The position numbers and the translations under genes are program-made. Source: CAVRZY01 sp963725415 (lineage in GTDB: Bacteria; Acidobacteriota; Terriglobia; Bryobacterales; Bryobacteraceae). From it: 14,765 nucleotides of DNA. The notes below the pieces were generated by a model. The model saw only the letters and a program-made list of their open reading frames with translations, ran no database searches and was not told the origin of the DNA. Positions within the stretch are counted from its first letter, which is position 1. Every line of letters starts with the position of its first letter. The stretch covers positions 1 through 14,765 of the forward strand of contig CAVRZY010000116.1 of assembly GCA_963725415.1 (NCBI GenBank). The letters run 5' to 3'. Below, one piece after another: positions 14,402 to 14,765 of this stretch.

Positions 14402-14765
14402 TCACACCGCCACTCCCAGTTCCTTCCAGGTGACCATCCGCCTTCGATAGATGGCCTCGCGCCCCAGGATCGCTGTCAGCGCCGCGGTCGCCGCCACCCT
14501 CTCATCCGCGAAGGGTTTGCGGTTCTCCCGAATCGAGGCGTAGAACTCGCTCATCGCGTTCTCCTTCCCGTCCCGCACCTCGGGCCTCAGCAGCTCGCGC
14601 GGCGCTCGCTCGCTGTGCGCGTACAGAATCCCTCTGCTGAGATTCACCGCCCCCTTCTCTCCGAAGATCAGGTACCACTGCCAGTTCGCCAATTCCTTCA
14701 GCGTCTGCGGATGCAGGTAGAGCTGGCTGTAATCCAGGTGCATGTCGTTCTCGTAGATGTACTCG
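14402..14765 (-). CDS. Gfo/Idh/MocA family oxidoreductase, C-terminal part (5' end outside window)
   Basis: The last ~120 residues of a Gfo/Idh/MocA-type NAD(P)-dependent oxidoreductase. The frame is open to the window edge, and ATG 14743 is preceded in frame by EYIYEND, so it is internal. The visible part belongs to the C-terminal alpha/beta substrate domain: MHLDYSQLYLHPQTLKELA, WYLIFGEKGAVNLSRG (the usual GxxG turn), then FYASIRENRKPFADERVAAT and LGREAIYRRRMVTWKELGV. This last stretch is the typical C-terminal helix pattern of acidobacterial and planctomycete members that act on sugars or sugar derivatives. The nucleotide-binding fold and catalytic Lys are outside the window. It is separated from the phosphoesterase operon by two-component remnants, so a functional link is not implied. 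Confidence 0.85.
   Translation of the reverse strand, partial: EYIYENDMHLDYSQLYLHPQTLKELANWQWYLIFGEKGAVNLSRGILYAHSERAPRELLRPEVRDGKENAMSEFYASIRENRKPFADERVAATAALTAILGREAIYRRRMVTWKELGVAV

Noticed and set aside
1..14765. CRISPR array, tRNA, rRNA or complete insertion sequence
   Set aside because: No regular spaced repeats, no tRNA-like or rRNA sequence and no transposase frame was recognised on either strand.

Overview
The window is GC-rich, densely coded bacterial DNA that most resembles the Acidobacteriota (Solibacter/Bryobacter-like Terriglobia). This rests on recognising its gene families, not on a database search. The main pointers are tandem PknB-type kinases fused to TPR or PD40 propeller modules, an acidobacterial-style Gfo/Idh/MocA C-terminus, and secreted FGE-fold and metallophosphoesterase proteins.

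Left part, + strand, 1-1774: the end of an FkbM-type methyltransferase whose start lies outside the window, then a geranylgeranyl-reductase-like FAD oxidoreductase, then a strong hairpin. Middle part, + strand, about 1918-7220: two Ser/Thr kinases, each behind a near-identical promoter/leader/first-codons module. The first (2001-4346) is a soluble kinase with a TolB/FlgO-like domain and TPRs. The second (4425-7149) is a membrane-anchored kinase with an extracytoplasmic PD40/TolB-like propeller, now split by a +1 frameshift near 5410-5440. The first ~25 codons of a third kinase follow at 7146 and then break off.

Junction region, 7146-7964: a scrap yard of gene ends. It holds the kinase 5' stub, about 240 bp with nothing recognisable, a + strand amidohydrolase-like C-terminus, a convergent - strand AraD1/GguC (fumarylacetoacetase-fold) C-terminal fragment, and a short unrecognised tail peptide.

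Right part, - strand, 13893 down to 7965: a compact apparent operon of three exported proteins. Two are tandem purple-acid-phosphatase-like metallophosphoesterases with Fn3-like N-terminal domains, joined by a 4-nt GTGA overlap. The third is a protein of about 985 residues that joins an FGE-sulfatase (SUMF1) fold, an arylsulfotransferase-like propeller and a C-terminal DUF1566 domain. A frameshift at about 8175-8179 separates the DUF1566 tail from the rest. This operon is the most distinctive content of the window and suggests extracellular phospho-/sulfo-ester chemistry; no substrate can be read from the sequence.

Right edge: fragments of an OmpR-type response regulator and of a histidine kinase, in the order of a collapsed two-component operon; a REP-like palindrome; and the C-terminus of a Gfo/Idh/MocA oxidoreductase running off the window. 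Two frameshifts and at least five gene fragments in 14.8 kb mean either real gene decay and rearrangement or, for the two frameshifts, assembly errors.
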